DNA of 64,000 bases from Ruegeria lacuscaerulensis (GCF_013033355.1 NZ_WQDY01000004.1:124001-188000), one strand, 5' to 3'. Counted from the first letter of the stretch, positions 18,203 through 27,275 are shown. A program made the numbers and translations. The notes: generated by a model not told the origin, from the letters alone.

Positions 18203-19981
18203 CTACAGCGGCCAGATCAGCGGAATCAGTAGCGACGCCAGAAGCCCCACGGTCAGGTTCAACGGCACACCAACCTTCAGAAAATCGGTGAACCGATACC
18301 CGCCGGGGCCGTAGACCATCATGTTGGTCTGATACCCGATTGGCGTCGCAAACGAGGCTGAGGCCGCGACCATAACCGCCACCACGAGCGGGCGCGCATC
18401 AATGCCCACCGCCTGCGCCAGACCGATAGCAATCGGCGTCACGACCACGGCCACCGCGTTATTTGACACAAGCTCGGTCAACACCGAGGTCAGCAGGTAC
18501 ACGGCCCAAATGATCAGGAAGGGCGGTAGAGAGCTTAAGCCGGGCGCAACCGCTTCGACAATCAGGGACACCGCACCAGATTTATCCAGCGCTGCGCCAA
18601 TCGCCAGCATCGAGAAAATCAGCGCCAGCAGACGGCCTTCGACAAAGGAAAACGCCTCATCCGCGTCGATGCAGCGCGTCAGCAACACCACCGCAACCGC
18701 GATGATCGACAACAGCAGGATCGGAGCAACGCCAAGCGCCGCCAGCACGACGATGCCAACAAGTGACCCGATCGCAATAGGCGCGTGACTGCGACGGAAA
18801 GCCCGAGCCGAAGGCTGCGAGACGTCTACCATATCCATATCTGCGGCCAGTTTCTGAACATCCTCAGGCGAGCCTTCCAACAGCAGCGTATCCCCCACGC
18901 GCACAACCAGATCATCCAACTGTCGTCCGATATTCTGGTTCCGACGGTGCACAGCCAGCACATACACACCATAGCGCCGGCGCAGACGCATCGCGCCCAG
19001 AGTTCTGCCCACCATTCGGCAACCGGGGGTGATCAAAACTTCGACCGTCTTGGTTTCGACCGCCGAAACCTGATCGACGCGCTTCAATTCCTTGTTGCTC
19101 TGAAGGCTCAGCAACTCGGTCATCTCGGTGCGCAAAACCACGCGGTCACCCAGCTTAAGCTCAACGCCCTTGAGGTTGCGACGCAGCGATTCATCGCCCC
19201 TAACCACGTCGATCAGACGCACGCCGGGACGTTTGAACAGCTGCACGCCTGTCACTTCGCGCCCCATCAGGTTGCTTTCTGGGGGAATAACTGCCTCGGT
19301 AAAGAACTTCATCTTCGAGCGGTCGCTTAGAAGTGAAGCCATGCTGTCGCGATCCGGTAGCAGGCGCGGCGCAATGAACCGCAGATAGACCATGCCGTAG
19401 ATCACTAGTGCGATGCCCAATGGCGTGACCTCGAAGATGGTAAACGGGGCCATGCCCTGCGACCGGGCCACACCATCCACCAACAGGTTGGTCGACGTGC
19501 CGATCAGGGTCAGTGTACCGCCCAGAATCGCCGCATAGCTGAGCGGGATCAGCAGCTTTGAGGCCGGCACGTTCAGCGTCCGCGCAATCTGCACAAAGAC
19601 CGGGATCATCACCACGACCACGGGCGTATTCGACACCACGGCCGAAGCCAAAACGACAAAAGCCATCAGAAGACCGATAGCAAAGCGCGGGTTCACCTGC
19701 GCCTGCTTTTGCGCGGTGGAGGTAAACGCATCCAGCGCGCCGGTACGCACAAGCGCCCCCATGATGATGAACATTGCCGCAATGGTCCACGGCGCGGGGT
19801 TGGATAGCACGGCCAGCGCGCTTTGGTAAGGCAAGATACCGGTCAGCAGCATGACGGCCACGCCGCCAATAGCCACCACTTCAGTTGGGTAGATCTCGCG
19901 CAGGAACATGATGAACATGCCCGCGACAACCATCAGCGCCAGTATCGCGCTGCCCGTCTCTGTCAGTTGGATGAATTGCAT
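18203..19981 (-). CDS. SLC13-family permease with RCK-C domains (second copy)
   Basis: The 592-residue protein has the same layout as the 12.2-kb permease: a membrane half with VVSNTPVVVVMIPVF and GTSTNLLVDG, a cytosolic pair of TrkA-C folds (around residues 215-385), and a second half with LTELVSNNAVAVVVTPIA. It differs in sequence and lies on the opposite strand, so it is a paralogue rather than a recent duplicate. It is predicted to take up di- or monovalent anions such as sulfate or dicarboxylates. It stands alone, with 96 bases to the META gene and 64 to the phosphoesterase. Confidence 0.87.
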   Translation of the reverse strand: MQFIQLTETGSAILALMVVAGMFIMFLREIYPTEVVAIGGVAVMLLTGILPYQSALAVLSNPAPWTIAAMFIIMGALVRTGALDAFTSTAQKQAQVNPRFAIGLLMAFVVLASAVVSNTPVVVVMIPVFVQIARTLNVPASKLLIPLSYAAILGGTLTLIGTSTNLLVDGVARSQGMAPFTIFEVTPLGIALVIYGMVYLRFIAPRLLPDRDSMASLLSDRSKMKFFTEAVIPPESNLMGREVTGVQLFKRPGVRLIDVVRGDESLRRNLKGVELKLGDRVVLRTEMTELLSLQSNKELKRVDQVSAVETKTVEVLITPGCRMVGRTLGAMRLRRRYGVYVLAVHRRNQNIGRQLDDLVVRVGDTLLLEGSPEDVQKLAADMDMVDVSQPSARAFRRSHAPIAIGSLVGIVVLAALGVAPILLLSIIAVAVVLLTRCIDADEAFSFVEGRLLALIFSMLAIGAALDKSGAVSLIVEAVAPGLSSLPPFLIIWAVYLLTSVLTELVSNNAVAVVVTPIAIGLAQAVGIDARPLVVAVMVAASASFATPIGYQTNMMVYGPGGYRFTDFLKVGVPLNLTVGLLASLLIPLIWPL

Positions 19982-20045
19982 TCCTGGTGTGTCCGACCTC
20001 TGGCCCGGCGGTCAGTTTCACGCATTGCGCGAGACAGAGCAAGCC

Positions 20046-20861
20046 TTACTGCGGCCCCGCCTGCTGCAATCGCCCGCCAACACGCACCATATGCACAGAT
20101 TTTGCCTGCCCGTCGCGATCATCGGTCTCGACAAACACGCCGCTTAAGGTGGCCTCGCCATTGGCGGGGGTGAACCGCGCCTTGGGCATCCCGGTGATAA
20201 AGCGGCGCATCGGCTCGACCTTATCCATACCTATGACCGAGTCGTAATCGCCGCACATCCCCGCATCGGTCAGATAGGCCGTCCCGCCGGGCAGAATCTG
20301 CGCGTCACCTGTAGGCACATGGGTGTGCGTGCCGACCACAAGGCTGGCGCGCTTGTCGCAATAATGGCCCATCGCCATCTTTTCCGACGTCGCCTCGCAA
20401 TGCATATCGACAATGATCGCATTCGCCTGCCCGCCGCGCGGGTGGGACTTCAGGATCGGCTCAACACCCGAGAACGGATCGTCAAAGGGCCGCTTCATAA
20501 AGACTTGCCCCAGCACCTGCACCACCAGCACCTTGCGCCCCCCCGGCGCGTTGAACAAACGATGCCCCCGCCCCGGCGCCCCCTTGGCGAAGTTTACGGG
20601 GCGCACGACGCGTGGCTCTTTCTCGATGAATTGCAGCATGTCTTTCTGGTCGAACGCATGATCGCCCAGCGTCAGGCAATCGGCCCCCGCATCCAGCAGC
20701 AGCTTGGCGTGATCGCCGGTTAGCCCCATCCCGTTCGAAGCGTTCTCACCATTGACCACAACAAAATCCAGCCGCCATTCATCGCGCAGACGTGGCAAAT
20801 GTTGCTGAATGGCCGTGCGTCCTGCACGGCCCATAACGTCACCCAGAAACAATATTCTCAT
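20046..20861 (-). CDS. YmdB-family metallophosphoesterase (TIGR00282)
   Basis: The 271-residue protein begins MRILFLGDVMGRAG and continues with VVVNGENASNG, LTLGDHAFDQK and GTHTHVPTGDAQIL, the metal-binding signature of the YmdB/TIGR00282 phosphoesterases. Bacillus YmdB cleaves 2',3'-cyclic nucleotides and affects RNA turnover and biofilm formation. The ATG at 20861 is chosen because the conserved N-terminal strand starts there. It is divergent from a small DUF333 lipoprotein gene and lies in the same strand group as the cyclo-ligase and mgtE. Confidence 0.92.
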   Translation of the reverse strand: MRILFLGDVMGRAGRTAIQQHLPRLRDEWRLDFVVVNGENASNGMGLTGDHAKLLLDAGADCLTLGDHAFDQKDMLQFIEKEPRVVRPVNFAKGAPGRGHRLFNAPGGRKVLVVQVLGQVFMKRPFDDPFSGVEPILKSHPRGGQANAIIVDMHCEATSEKMAMGHYCDKRASLVVGTHTHVPTGDAQILPGGTAYLTDAGMCGDYDSVIGMDKVEPMRRFITGMPKARFTPANGEATLSGVFVETDDRDGQAKSVHMVRVGGRLQQAGPQ

Positions 20862-20950
20862 ACGAACCGTCCTAAGTGTGGCCTCGGCCAAGCACAAGTG
20901 GTTAAACTGCCGCCATAACGCAGGGAAACATATTGCATCAGGAGACATTC

Positions 20951-21178
20951 ATGACCCGCTACATCCTCTCGGCCGCTTTACTGACCCCGTTGGCTGCCTG
21001 TGACCCCACCCCCGGGCCTGAGGTCGGACTGGCCAATCCTGCGGCTACGTTCTGCGTCGAAAAAGGCGGCACATATGATATCGTGGACGGCGCCGAGGGA
21101 CAGACCGGAACCTGCACCCTGCCCGACGGGTCAAAACAAGACGCGTGGGAGTTCTTCCGCGCAGAAAACATGGGCTAG
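20951..21178 (+). CDS. Small DUF333 lipoprotein
   Basis: This 75-residue protein has a signal peptide ending in a lipobox LAAC (Cys at about residue 17), followed by NPAATFCVEKGGTYDIVDGAEGQTGTCTLPDGSKQDAWEFFR, here recognised in pieces as a DUF333 domain with two conserved cysteines. DUF333 proteins are small envelope proteins sometimes labelled hemolysin-like, with no proven role. The start at 20951 has a CAGGAG site. It is read against its neighbours and ends one base from the cyclo-ligase gene's 3' end. Confidence 0.85.
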   Translation: MTRYILSAALLTPLAACDPTPGPEVGLANPAATFCVEKGGTYDIVDGAEGQTGTCTLPDGSKQDAWEFFRAENMG

Positions 21179-21179
21179 C

Positions 21180-21737
21180 TTAAAACGTCAGAACCCGGCT
21201 TTCGGTGATCACCATATCCAGCGGTTGATCTGTCGGTTCCAGCGGCAGCCCTTCCGTTTCTTGAGCATCAAAGGCGAACCCGATGGCCAGCGTCGGGCGT
21301 TGCGCCCGCAGCCCTTCCAGCGTGCGGTCATAAAACCCGCCCCCATAGCCCAGACGCCCGCCTTGTGCATCAAACGCCACCAGCGGCACGATCAGTATCT
21401 CGGGGTCGAAATAGTCGTCGACCTCGGGCACTTTGGCGCCGAACGGGCCGTCTTTCAGTGCGCCCTCGGGCGTCCAGCAGGAAAACTTCAGCGGCTGCGC
21501 GGCGGCTTGAATGACCGGCACCCCGACCGGGCCATAGGCCGAAGCCTCGGCCATAGCGGGCAGTGGATCAATCTCGGTGCGGATTGGCATATAGCCCGAG
21601 ATCGGTACGCCCCGGTACCCAGCCAGCACTTCGGATAAACGTCCGGCCGCACCGGGAAGCCGCGCGTCAAACGCGGCCTTGCGGCGCGCAAAAGCCGCCT
21701 TACGCGCGGCGGCTTTGATTTCGGTCAGATCGGTCAC
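21180..21737 (-). CDS. 5-formyltetrahydrofolate cyclo-ligase
   Basis: The 185-residue enzyme converts 5-formyl-THF to 5,10-methenyl-THF with ATP, recycling the folate storage form. The family motif GYGGGFYDRTLEGLR and the upstream LVAFDAQGGRLG segment are present, as are the N-terminal ARKAAFARRKAAFDARLP basic helix and PIRTEIDPLP. Length is normal. It overlaps the mgtE stop by four bases and is probably translated with it. Confidence 0.94.
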   Translation of the reverse strand: MTDLTEIKAAARKAAFARRKAAFDARLPGAAGRLSEVLAGYRGVPISGYMPIRTEIDPLPAMAEASAYGPVGVPVIQAAAQPLKFSCWTPEGALKDGPFGAKVPEVDDYFDPEILIVPLVAFDAQGGRLGYGGGFYDRTLEGLRAQRPTLAIGFAFDAQETEGLPLEPTDQPLDMVITESRVLTF

Positions 21738-23128
21738 AGTAGCACCACGCTGGCAAGCCCCAGAAAGATGAAGAACCCCATGACATCCGTGGTGGTGGTC
21801 ACAAAAGTCCCCGACGCCAGCGCAGGGTCAACGCCCAGACGGTCCAGCACTACCGGTACTACCGTACCAGCAAAGCCTGCGATGATCATGTTCACGACCA
21901 AGGCCGACCCGATCACGACACCCAGCATCGGAGAATCGAACCACATCATCCCCACCGTGCCCAGCACGACGGCAAAACACAGCCCGTTCAGCATCCCCAC
22001 CAGCAATTCCCGTCGGATCACCCGCATCACGTTGGCGTTGGTCAGGTCGCGCGTGGCCAGCGCTCGTACCGCGACTGTCAGCGACTGCGTACCTGCATTG
22101 CCCCCCATCGAGGCCACGATCGGCATCAGGATCGCCAGCGCCACCAGCTGATCAATCGCCGCCTCGAACTGCGAAATCACCAGCGAGGCACAGATCGCCG
22201 TGCAGAGATTCACCGCCAACCACGGCAGCCGCCGCTTGCTGGTATCCGCCACACTGTCCGAGATTGAGCTTTCGTCGCTAACCCCTGCCAGACGCAGGAT
22301 ATCTTCCTCGTGTTCTTCATCCAGCACGACCATGGCGTCGTCGATGGTGATCACGCCGACCAACCGCCCATCTTCATCCACCACCGGGGCCGAGATCAGG
22401 TGGTATTGGTTGAACGCATAAGCCACGTCTTCCTCGTCCTGATCTACGGGGATCGTGTGAAACTCTTCTTCGGCGATGTCATGCAGGGGAACATCGCGAC
22501 GTGTCGCCATCAGCTTGCCCAAAGTCACCTGCGCCACAGGCTTAAGGCGCGGGTCGACCAGCACCACGTGATAGAACTGCTCGGGCAGATCATCGTTAGC
22601 GCGCATGAAGTCGATGGCCTGCCCTACCGACCAATGCTCGGGGGCCATGACCACCTCGCGCTGCATGAGACGACCGGCCGAGTTCTCGGGGTAGGACAGC
22701 GCCTGCTCGGCTGCGACACGTTCGGAATCCTCCAGTACGTCAAGGATGGCTTCCTGCTGCGGTTCTTCGAGGTCTTCCAGCAGGTCGACAACATCATCGC
22801 TTTCCATGTCGCGCACAGCGTCGGCCAGAACGTCCGGGCGCAGGACGCCGATCACCTCTTCGCGGATCGCCTCATCCAGTTCCGACAGGATGTCACCGTC
22901 GAATTCCTTGTCATATAGCCGGATCAGGCGGGCACGGTCGTAAGGGTTGATCTGTTCCAGCAGGTCGGCGATGTCGGCGGCGTGCAGCGGCTCCATCAGC
23001 TCGACCAGCTTGTCGCGGTCATCTACATCAACCGCGTAGAGAATGGCCGCCACGGTCCGCCGGTCCAGCGCATAGACGTCCTCGTCGCTGGTTGTCTCGG
23101 TTACGGGTTCATCAAAGCCTGTGGTCAT
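21734..23128 (-). CDS. mgtE: MgtE magnesium transporter
   Basis: The 464-residue protein has the full MgtE order: an N domain rich in acidic helices (residues 30-145), two CBS domains (about 150-275, including VVDEDGRLVGVITIDDAMVVL) and a five-helix membrane domain. The membrane domain holds MPIVASMGGNAGTQSLTVAVRALATRDL, the Mg2+ pore region. It is a Mg2+-gated channel of the inner membrane. The cyclo-ligase gene overlaps its 3' end. An inverted repeat lies about 70-95 bases upstream. Confidence 0.95.
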   Translation of the reverse strand: MTTGFDEPVTETTSDEDVYALDRRTVAAILYAVDVDDRDKLVELMEPLHAADIADLLEQINPYDRARLIRLYDKEFDGDILSELDEAIREEVIGVLRPDVLADAVRDMESDDVVDLLEDLEEPQQEAILDVLEDSERVAAEQALSYPENSAGRLMQREVVMAPEHWSVGQAIDFMRANDDLPEQFYHVVLVDPRLKPVAQVTLGKLMATRRDVPLHDIAEEEFHTIPVDQDEEDVAYAFNQYHLISAPVVDEDGRLVGVITIDDAMVVLDEEHEEDILRLAGVSDESSISDSVADTSKRRLPWLAVNLCTAICASLVISQFEAAIDQLVALAILMPIVASMGGNAGTQSLTVAVRALATRDLTNANVMRVIRRELLVGMLNGLCFAVVLGTVGMMWFDSPMLGVVIGSALVVNMIIAGFAGTVVPVVLDRLGVDPALASGTFVTTTTDVMGFFIFLGLASVVLL

Positions 23129-23195
23129 GTCTGCCCCCGTGTTCTGGTCATTGGCCTCTAATTAGAAGAAGCAGCTACCGGAAAACAATGACAAT

Positions 23196-23223
23196 GCGGC
23201 GATTTACCGACAAGTTTCGCCGC
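23196..23223. promoter_or_regulatory. Inverted repeat between mgtE and guaD
   Basis: GCGGCGA (23196-23202) and TCGCCGC (23217-23223) are perfect complementary arms with a 14-base loop in the divergent interval of mgtE and guaD. It could be an mRNA leader hairpin or a protein site. I recognise no known Mg2+ riboswitch. Chance occurrence in GC-rich DNA is possible. Confidence 0.3.
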
Positions 23224-23266
23224 CCTATGGTGTTTCCACACCCCATACAGGCGGAGATGACAAAAA

Positions 23267-24556
23267 ATGGCGCAAAAAACGCTGCTGAAAGGCCGTGTGC
23301 TGAGCTTTGAGGGCTCGCCCTTTGACGGCAACCCCACTGATGCGGTGAAAATCAGTGAGGCGGTTCTGATCGACGGCGACCGCATTGCTGGCGTAGGGGA
23401 GGCCACTCGCCTGCGCGCAGATCACCCTGAGGCGGCGGTCGTCGATCACGGACAGCACGTGATCATGGCGGGGTTCGTGGATGCGCATGTGCATTACCCG
23501 CAGACAGCGATGATCGCCAGCTGGGGCAAACGCCTGATCGACTGGCTGAACACCTATACCTTCCCCGAAGAGATGAAGTTCGGCGACCCGACCTATGCCG
23601 CCGAGATTGCCAACCGCTATTTGGACCTGACGGCGGCACACGGCACAACGACCATGTGCAGTTTCTGCACCATTCATCCCGAAAGTGTGGACGCGTTTTT
23701 CACCGCAGCCCAGGCCCGCAATCAGCGGGTGGTCGCGGGGAAAACCTGTATGGATCGCAACGCGCCCGACGGGCTGCGGGACACGGCGCAGACCGCCTAT
23801 GACCAGTCGCAAGCGCTGTTGGAGAAATGGCACGGCATCGACCGGTTGTCCTATGCCATCACGCCGCGCTTTTCACCCACCTCGACCCCTGAACAGCTTG
23901 AGGCCATGGGCGCGCTTTGGGCCGAGCATCCTCATTGCCTGATGCAGACCCATCTGAGCGAGCAGACCGATGAGATCAAATGGGTCCGCGAGCTGTTCCC
24001 CGAGGCGCGGGATTATCTGGATACCTACGAGAAATTCGGCCTGCTGGGATCGCATGGCGTCTACGGCCATGTCATCCATTTGGAGGCGCGCGAACGGGAT
24101 CGTCTGCGCGAGGTGGACGCGGCGCTGATCCATTGCCCGACCTCGAATACGTTCATTGGCTCGGGCCTGTTCGACATGACCGGGTTGATGCGCGACGGGC
24201 ACCGGGTAGGGCTGGCCACGGATACGGGCGGCGGGTCGAGCTTTTCGATGCTGCACACGATGGCCTCGGCCTATGAAATCGGCCAGCTGCGCGGCGCGCC
24301 CCTGCACGCGGCGCAGCTGTTGTGGTTGGGCACCGTGGGATCGGCGCGGTCGCTGCGGCTAGACGACCGGATCGGAAACGTTGAGCCGGGTATGGAAGCG
24401 GATCTGGTTGTGCTCGATTTGGCCTCAACCCCTGCTATCGCCCAGCGCGAAGCTTGTGCGGACGATATTTGGGAGGCGATCTTTCCCACCATCATGATGG
24501 GTGACGACCGCGCCATAGCAGAGGTCTGGGTCGGGGGGCGGGCTGTTTCAGTTTGA
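23267..24556 (+). CDS. guaD: Guanine deaminase
   Basis: The 429-residue amidohydrolase converts guanine to xanthine in purine breakdown. Metal ligands appear in DAHVHYP, MQTHLSEQ and GHVIHL, with the late catalytic Asp in LATDTGGGSSFSM. The PQTAMIASWGKRLIDWLNTYTFP-type segment is specific for guanine deaminase. The ATG at 23267 follows a GGAG site. It converges on an 8-oxoguanine deaminase gene, and the two stop codons flank a 3'-end repeat. Confidence 0.95.
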   Translation: MAQKTLLKGRVLSFEGSPFDGNPTDAVKISEAVLIDGDRIAGVGEATRLRADHPEAAVVDHGQHVIMAGFVDAHVHYPQTAMIASWGKRLIDWLNTYTFPEEMKFGDPTYAAEIANRYLDLTAAHGTTTMCSFCTIHPESVDAFFTAAQARNQRVVAGKTCMDRNAPDGLRDTAQTAYDQSQALLEKWHGIDRLSYAITPRFSPTSTPEQLEAMGALWAEHPHCLMQTHLSEQTDEIKWVRELFPEARDYLDTYEKFGLLGSHGVYGHVIHLEARERDRLREVDAALIHCPTSNTFIGSGLFDMTGLMRDGHRVGLATDTGGGSSFSMLHTMASAYEIGQLRGAPLHAAQLLWLGTVGSARSLRLDDRIGNVEPGMEADLVVLDLASTPAIAQREACADDIWEAIFPTIMMGDDRAIAEVWVGGRAVSV

Positions 24557-24605
24557 TGGGCCTGCGGCCCATGCCTCCGGCGGGGATATTTTGGCCAGAT
24601 GAAGA
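24556..24605 (-). repeat. 3'-end repeat copy 2
   Basis: Read on the reverse strand, 13 bases after the 8-oxoguanine deaminase stop, it starts CTTCATCTGGCCAAAATA, then TCCCCGCCGGAGG. It ends in the hairpin ATGGGCC-GCA-GGCCCAT (24556-24572), whose last base is shared with the guaD stop codon. The core is nearly identical to the copy at 34407-34471. It may terminate transcription from both convergent genes. Confidence 0.7.
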
Positions 24606-24617
24606 GCGGATCCGCAC

Positions 24618-25952
24618 CTAGCCCGCCAACGCGCGGGCGAGGCGGTTTTGGGTTTCGATGATTTTCGGCAGGTCCAGCGTTGTGATCTGCCCGTCGCGCA
24701 CGATTTGGCGGCCTTCGACGAACAGGTGTTTGACCTTCATCGGACCGGACAACAACAGCGCGGCCTTGTCCCAGCTGCCTGCGCTTTCGATGCCGTGCGT
24801 GTCCCAGATGGCAATGTCGGCGCGTTTTCCGGGCTCTAGCCGGCCACAATCAGGGCGGTTCAGCACATCCGCACCGCCGCGCGTGGCGATTTCCAGTGCC
24901 TCGCGGGAAGACATCGCATCGGCTCCGTTTGCGACCCGTTGCAGCAGCATGGTTTGCCGGGCTTCAAGGATCAGGCTGCCATTGTCATTGCTGGCCGAGC
25001 CGTCCGCGCCCAGACCCACCGGAACGCCGCGATCCCGCATCGCCCGGACCGGGGCGATCCCAGACCCCAGACGGCAATTCGAACAGGGGCAATGGGCGAC
25101 GCCGGTTTGCGTGCGGGCGAACAGGTCAATCTCGGCCCCGTCCAGCTTAACGCAATGGGCGTGCCAGACGTCCGAACCCGTCCAGCCCAGATCCTCGGCA
25201 TATTGCCCCGGACGGCAGCCGAATTGCGCCTGAGAATAGGCGATATCCTCGTCATTCTCGGCCAGATGGGTGTGCAGCATCACACCCTTGTCCCGCGCCA
25301 GAACAGCTGTATCCCGCATCAAGTCGCGGCTGACCGAGAACGGCGAACAGGGGGCCAGCCCGACGCGGCACATTGCGCCTTCGGACGGATCATGGAAGGC
25401 GTCCACCACGCGGATCATGTCGTCTAGGATTGCCTGTTCCTTTTCAACCAAAGCGTCCGGTGGCAAGCCCCCGTCGCTTTCGCCAATGCTCATCGCGCCT
25501 CGGGTCGGGTGAAAACGCAGGCCAATCTGGGCCGCCGCGGCTATGGTATCGTCCAATCTTGCGCCGTTGGGGTAAAGATACAGGTGATCAGAACTCAGGG
25601 TGCAGCCCGACAAAGCAAGCTCGGCCAGCCCGATCTGTGCCGAGACAAACATCTCTTCCGGCCCAAATCGTGACCAGATCGGGTAGAGCGTCTGCAACCA
25701 CCCAAACAGCAATGCATTCTGCCCATCGGGGACAGCACGCGTAAGGGTCTGATAGAGGTGGTGGTGCGTGTTAACCAGACCCGGCGTGACGACGCATCCG
25801 GCTGCATCGTGCACGTCCCCCAGCGTTGTCAGCCCTTGGCCAATCGCAGCAATCTGACCGCCCCGGACCAAGATATCCGCACCCGCCAGTTCACGGCGCG
25901 CGTCATCCATGGTCAGGATTGAATCTGCGTTTTTGATAAGGAATTCTGTCAC
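24618..25952 (-). CDS. 8-oxoguanine deaminase (AtzB/TrzN-like amidohydrolase)
   Basis: The 444-residue amidohydrolase has metal motifs THHHLYQ and HTHLAEN, plus HAHCVKLD and GLGADGSASND, as in the 8-oxoguanine/hydroxyatrazine deaminase branch. It would convert 8-oxoguanine to urate, clearing oxidised purine. The GTG at 25952 is the best start because AAGGAGGG lies five bases upstream; an ATG at 25985 would add 11 residues before the ribosome site. It is convergent with guaD, so two purine deaminases sit together. A related triazine-type substrate cannot be excluded. Confidence 0.88.
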   Translation of the reverse strand: MTEFLIKNADSILTMDDARRELAGADILVRGGQIAAIGQGLTTLGDVHDAAGCVVTPGLVNTHHHLYQTLTRAVPDGQNALLFGWLQTLYPIWSRFGPEEMFVSAQIGLAELALSGCTLSSDHLYLYPNGARLDDTIAAAAQIGLRFHPTRGAMSIGESDGGLPPDALVEKEQAILDDMIRVVDAFHDPSEGAMCRVGLAPCSPFSVSRDLMRDTAVLARDKGVMLHTHLAENDEDIAYSQAQFGCRPGQYAEDLGWTGSDVWHAHCVKLDGAEIDLFARTQTGVAHCPCSNCRLGSGIAPVRAMRDRGVPVGLGADGSASNDNGSLILEARQTMLLQRVANGADAMSSREALEIATRGGADVLNRPDCGRLEPGKRADIAIWDTHGIESAGSWDKAALLLSGPMKVKHLFVEGRQIVRDGQITTLDLPKIIETQNRLARALAG

Positions 25953-26067
25953 TTCGCCCTCCTTGCACATGCCCGTTTCATGCATGGAGTGCGATGGCTG
26001 GCGGAAAACGGGCTCAAGAACCAGCGGGATGAACGCTACCTGACCATCGCCCCCGCATCAACCTGTT

Positions 26068-26859
26068 TCAAACGTCGTGCAGAATGGCCAGCGCCTTGGC
26101 ATGCAGGTCAGCATTCGCCGCAGCAAGCACGCGTCCACCCTGATGTGCCGGGCCACCTTGCCAGTCAGTTACGATACCGCCTGCAGCCTCGATCACTGCG
26201 ATGGGTGCCTGAATATCATAGGCATTCAAGCCGCATTCAATCACCAGATCAACCTGCCCCGCTGCCAACAACGCGTAGGCATAACAATCCATGCCGTAAC
26301 GTGTCAGGCGTACGTGCTGCGCTACGGATTCAAATCCTGCGCGTTCTTCCGAAGTTCCCACCTCGGGGAACGTGGTAAACAAAACGGCTTGATCCAGCGT
26401 TTCTGTCGCGCGCGTCTTCAAAGGTTGCGTACCAGTCGGACCTGAGACCTCGGCAGTATCCGCCGACCCTATGAAACGCTCGCCAATATAAGGCTGATCA
26501 ATCACCCCCATGACGGGTCCGTCCTGAGTGCTGAGGGCAATCAGAACCCCCCAAGTCGGAGTACCACTGATGAAGCCTCGGGTACCGTCGATCGGATCCA
26601 ACACCCAGGTTCGACCGCTGAGACCCTCGACCTGCCCATATTCTTCGCCAAAAATGCCATCGTCTGGACGGTGACGCGCCAGAACCGCCCGCATGGCTTG
26701 TTCCGCCGCCCGATCCGCGACAGTGACCGGGTCAAACCCGTCAGTCAGCTTGTTCGAGGTTTCCAGATCCGGTTTCCGGAAAAAAGGAAGAATGACCTCG
26801 CGCGCGGCGTCGGCCATTTCCTGTGCTACTTCTATGTCACTGAGCGAGATCTGTTGCAT
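26068..26859 (-). CDS. hisN: Histidinol-phosphatase, inositol-monophosphatase type
   Basis: The 263-residue phosphatase has the IMPase-fold motifs GEEYG, WVLDPIDGTRGF and the late metal site YDIQAPIAVIEAAGGIVTDW. The wording TRGF and the overall sequence match HisN, which dephosphorylates histidinol-phosphate in histidine synthesis. A related inositol or PAP phosphatase role is the alternative. No other his gene is nearby. The upstream XRE regulator is on the same strand, 44 bases away. Confidence 0.9.
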   Translation of the reverse strand: MQQISLSDIEVAQEMADAAREVILPFFRKPDLETSNKLTDGFDPVTVADRAAEQAMRAVLARHRPDDGIFGEEYGQVEGLSGRTWVLDPIDGTRGFISGTPTWGVLIALSTQDGPVMGVIDQPYIGERFIGSADTAEVSGPTGTQPLKTRATETLDQAVLFTTFPEVGTSEERAGFESVAQHVRLTRYGMDCYAYALLAAGQVDLVIECGLNAYDIQAPIAVIEAAGGIVTDWQGGPAHQGGRVLAAANADLHAKALAILHDV

Positions 26860-26903
26860 GCGACACCCGTGAGGATCACCGGCATCAGAGTCAACCCGCT
26901 AAT

Positions 26904-27275
26904 TCAAGCAACGTCGCTGAGAACCCGAGCCAGTTCGAAAAGACGGCGGCGCTGGTTTTCAGGAATCGCATAATACGAGCGGACCAGATCCAGTGCTTCC
27001 TTGTCCCCCATCAGATCCGCAGGAACCGATTTCTTGCCAGCGGTTTCTTTTTCGGCCTCTTCCAGACCTTCAAAGAAAAAGCTGACCGGAACATCTAGCG
27101 CCTCGGCAATGTCCCACAGGCGGGATGCGCTGATTCGGTTAGCCCCTGTTTCATACTTCTGGATTTGCTGAAACTTGATACCAACCTGCTGCGCCAGCTG
27201 CTGTTGAGTCATCCCAATCAGCCAACGGCGATGCCGTACGCGCTTGCCCACATGGACATCGACGTGATGGGTCAT
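26904..27275 (-). CDS. XRE-family transcriptional regulator
   Basis: The 123-residue protein has one lambda-repressor-type helix-turn-helix (residues 10-65, including MTQQQLAQQVGIKFQQIQKYETGANRIS) and a C-terminal helical tail with YYAIPENQRRRLFELARVL. It resembles short regulators common in Alphaproteobacteria whose targets are mostly unknown. The ATG at 27275 has a GAGGAG site. A perfect 14-base palindrome at 27397-27410 upstream is a candidate autoregulatory site. Confidence 0.88.
   Translation of the reverse strand: MTHHVDVHVGKRVRHRRWLIGMTQQQLAQQVGIKFQQIQKYETGANRISASRLWDIAEALDVPVSFFFEGLEEAEKETAGKKSVPADLMGDKEALDLVRSYYAIPENQRRRLFELARVLSDVA

Noticed and set aside
21180..23200. 6S RNA near the 5-formyl-THF cyclo-ligase gene
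   Set aside because: 6S RNA often adjoins this gene in other bacteria, but mgtE and the cyclo-ligase overlap here and no space or 6S-like structure remains.
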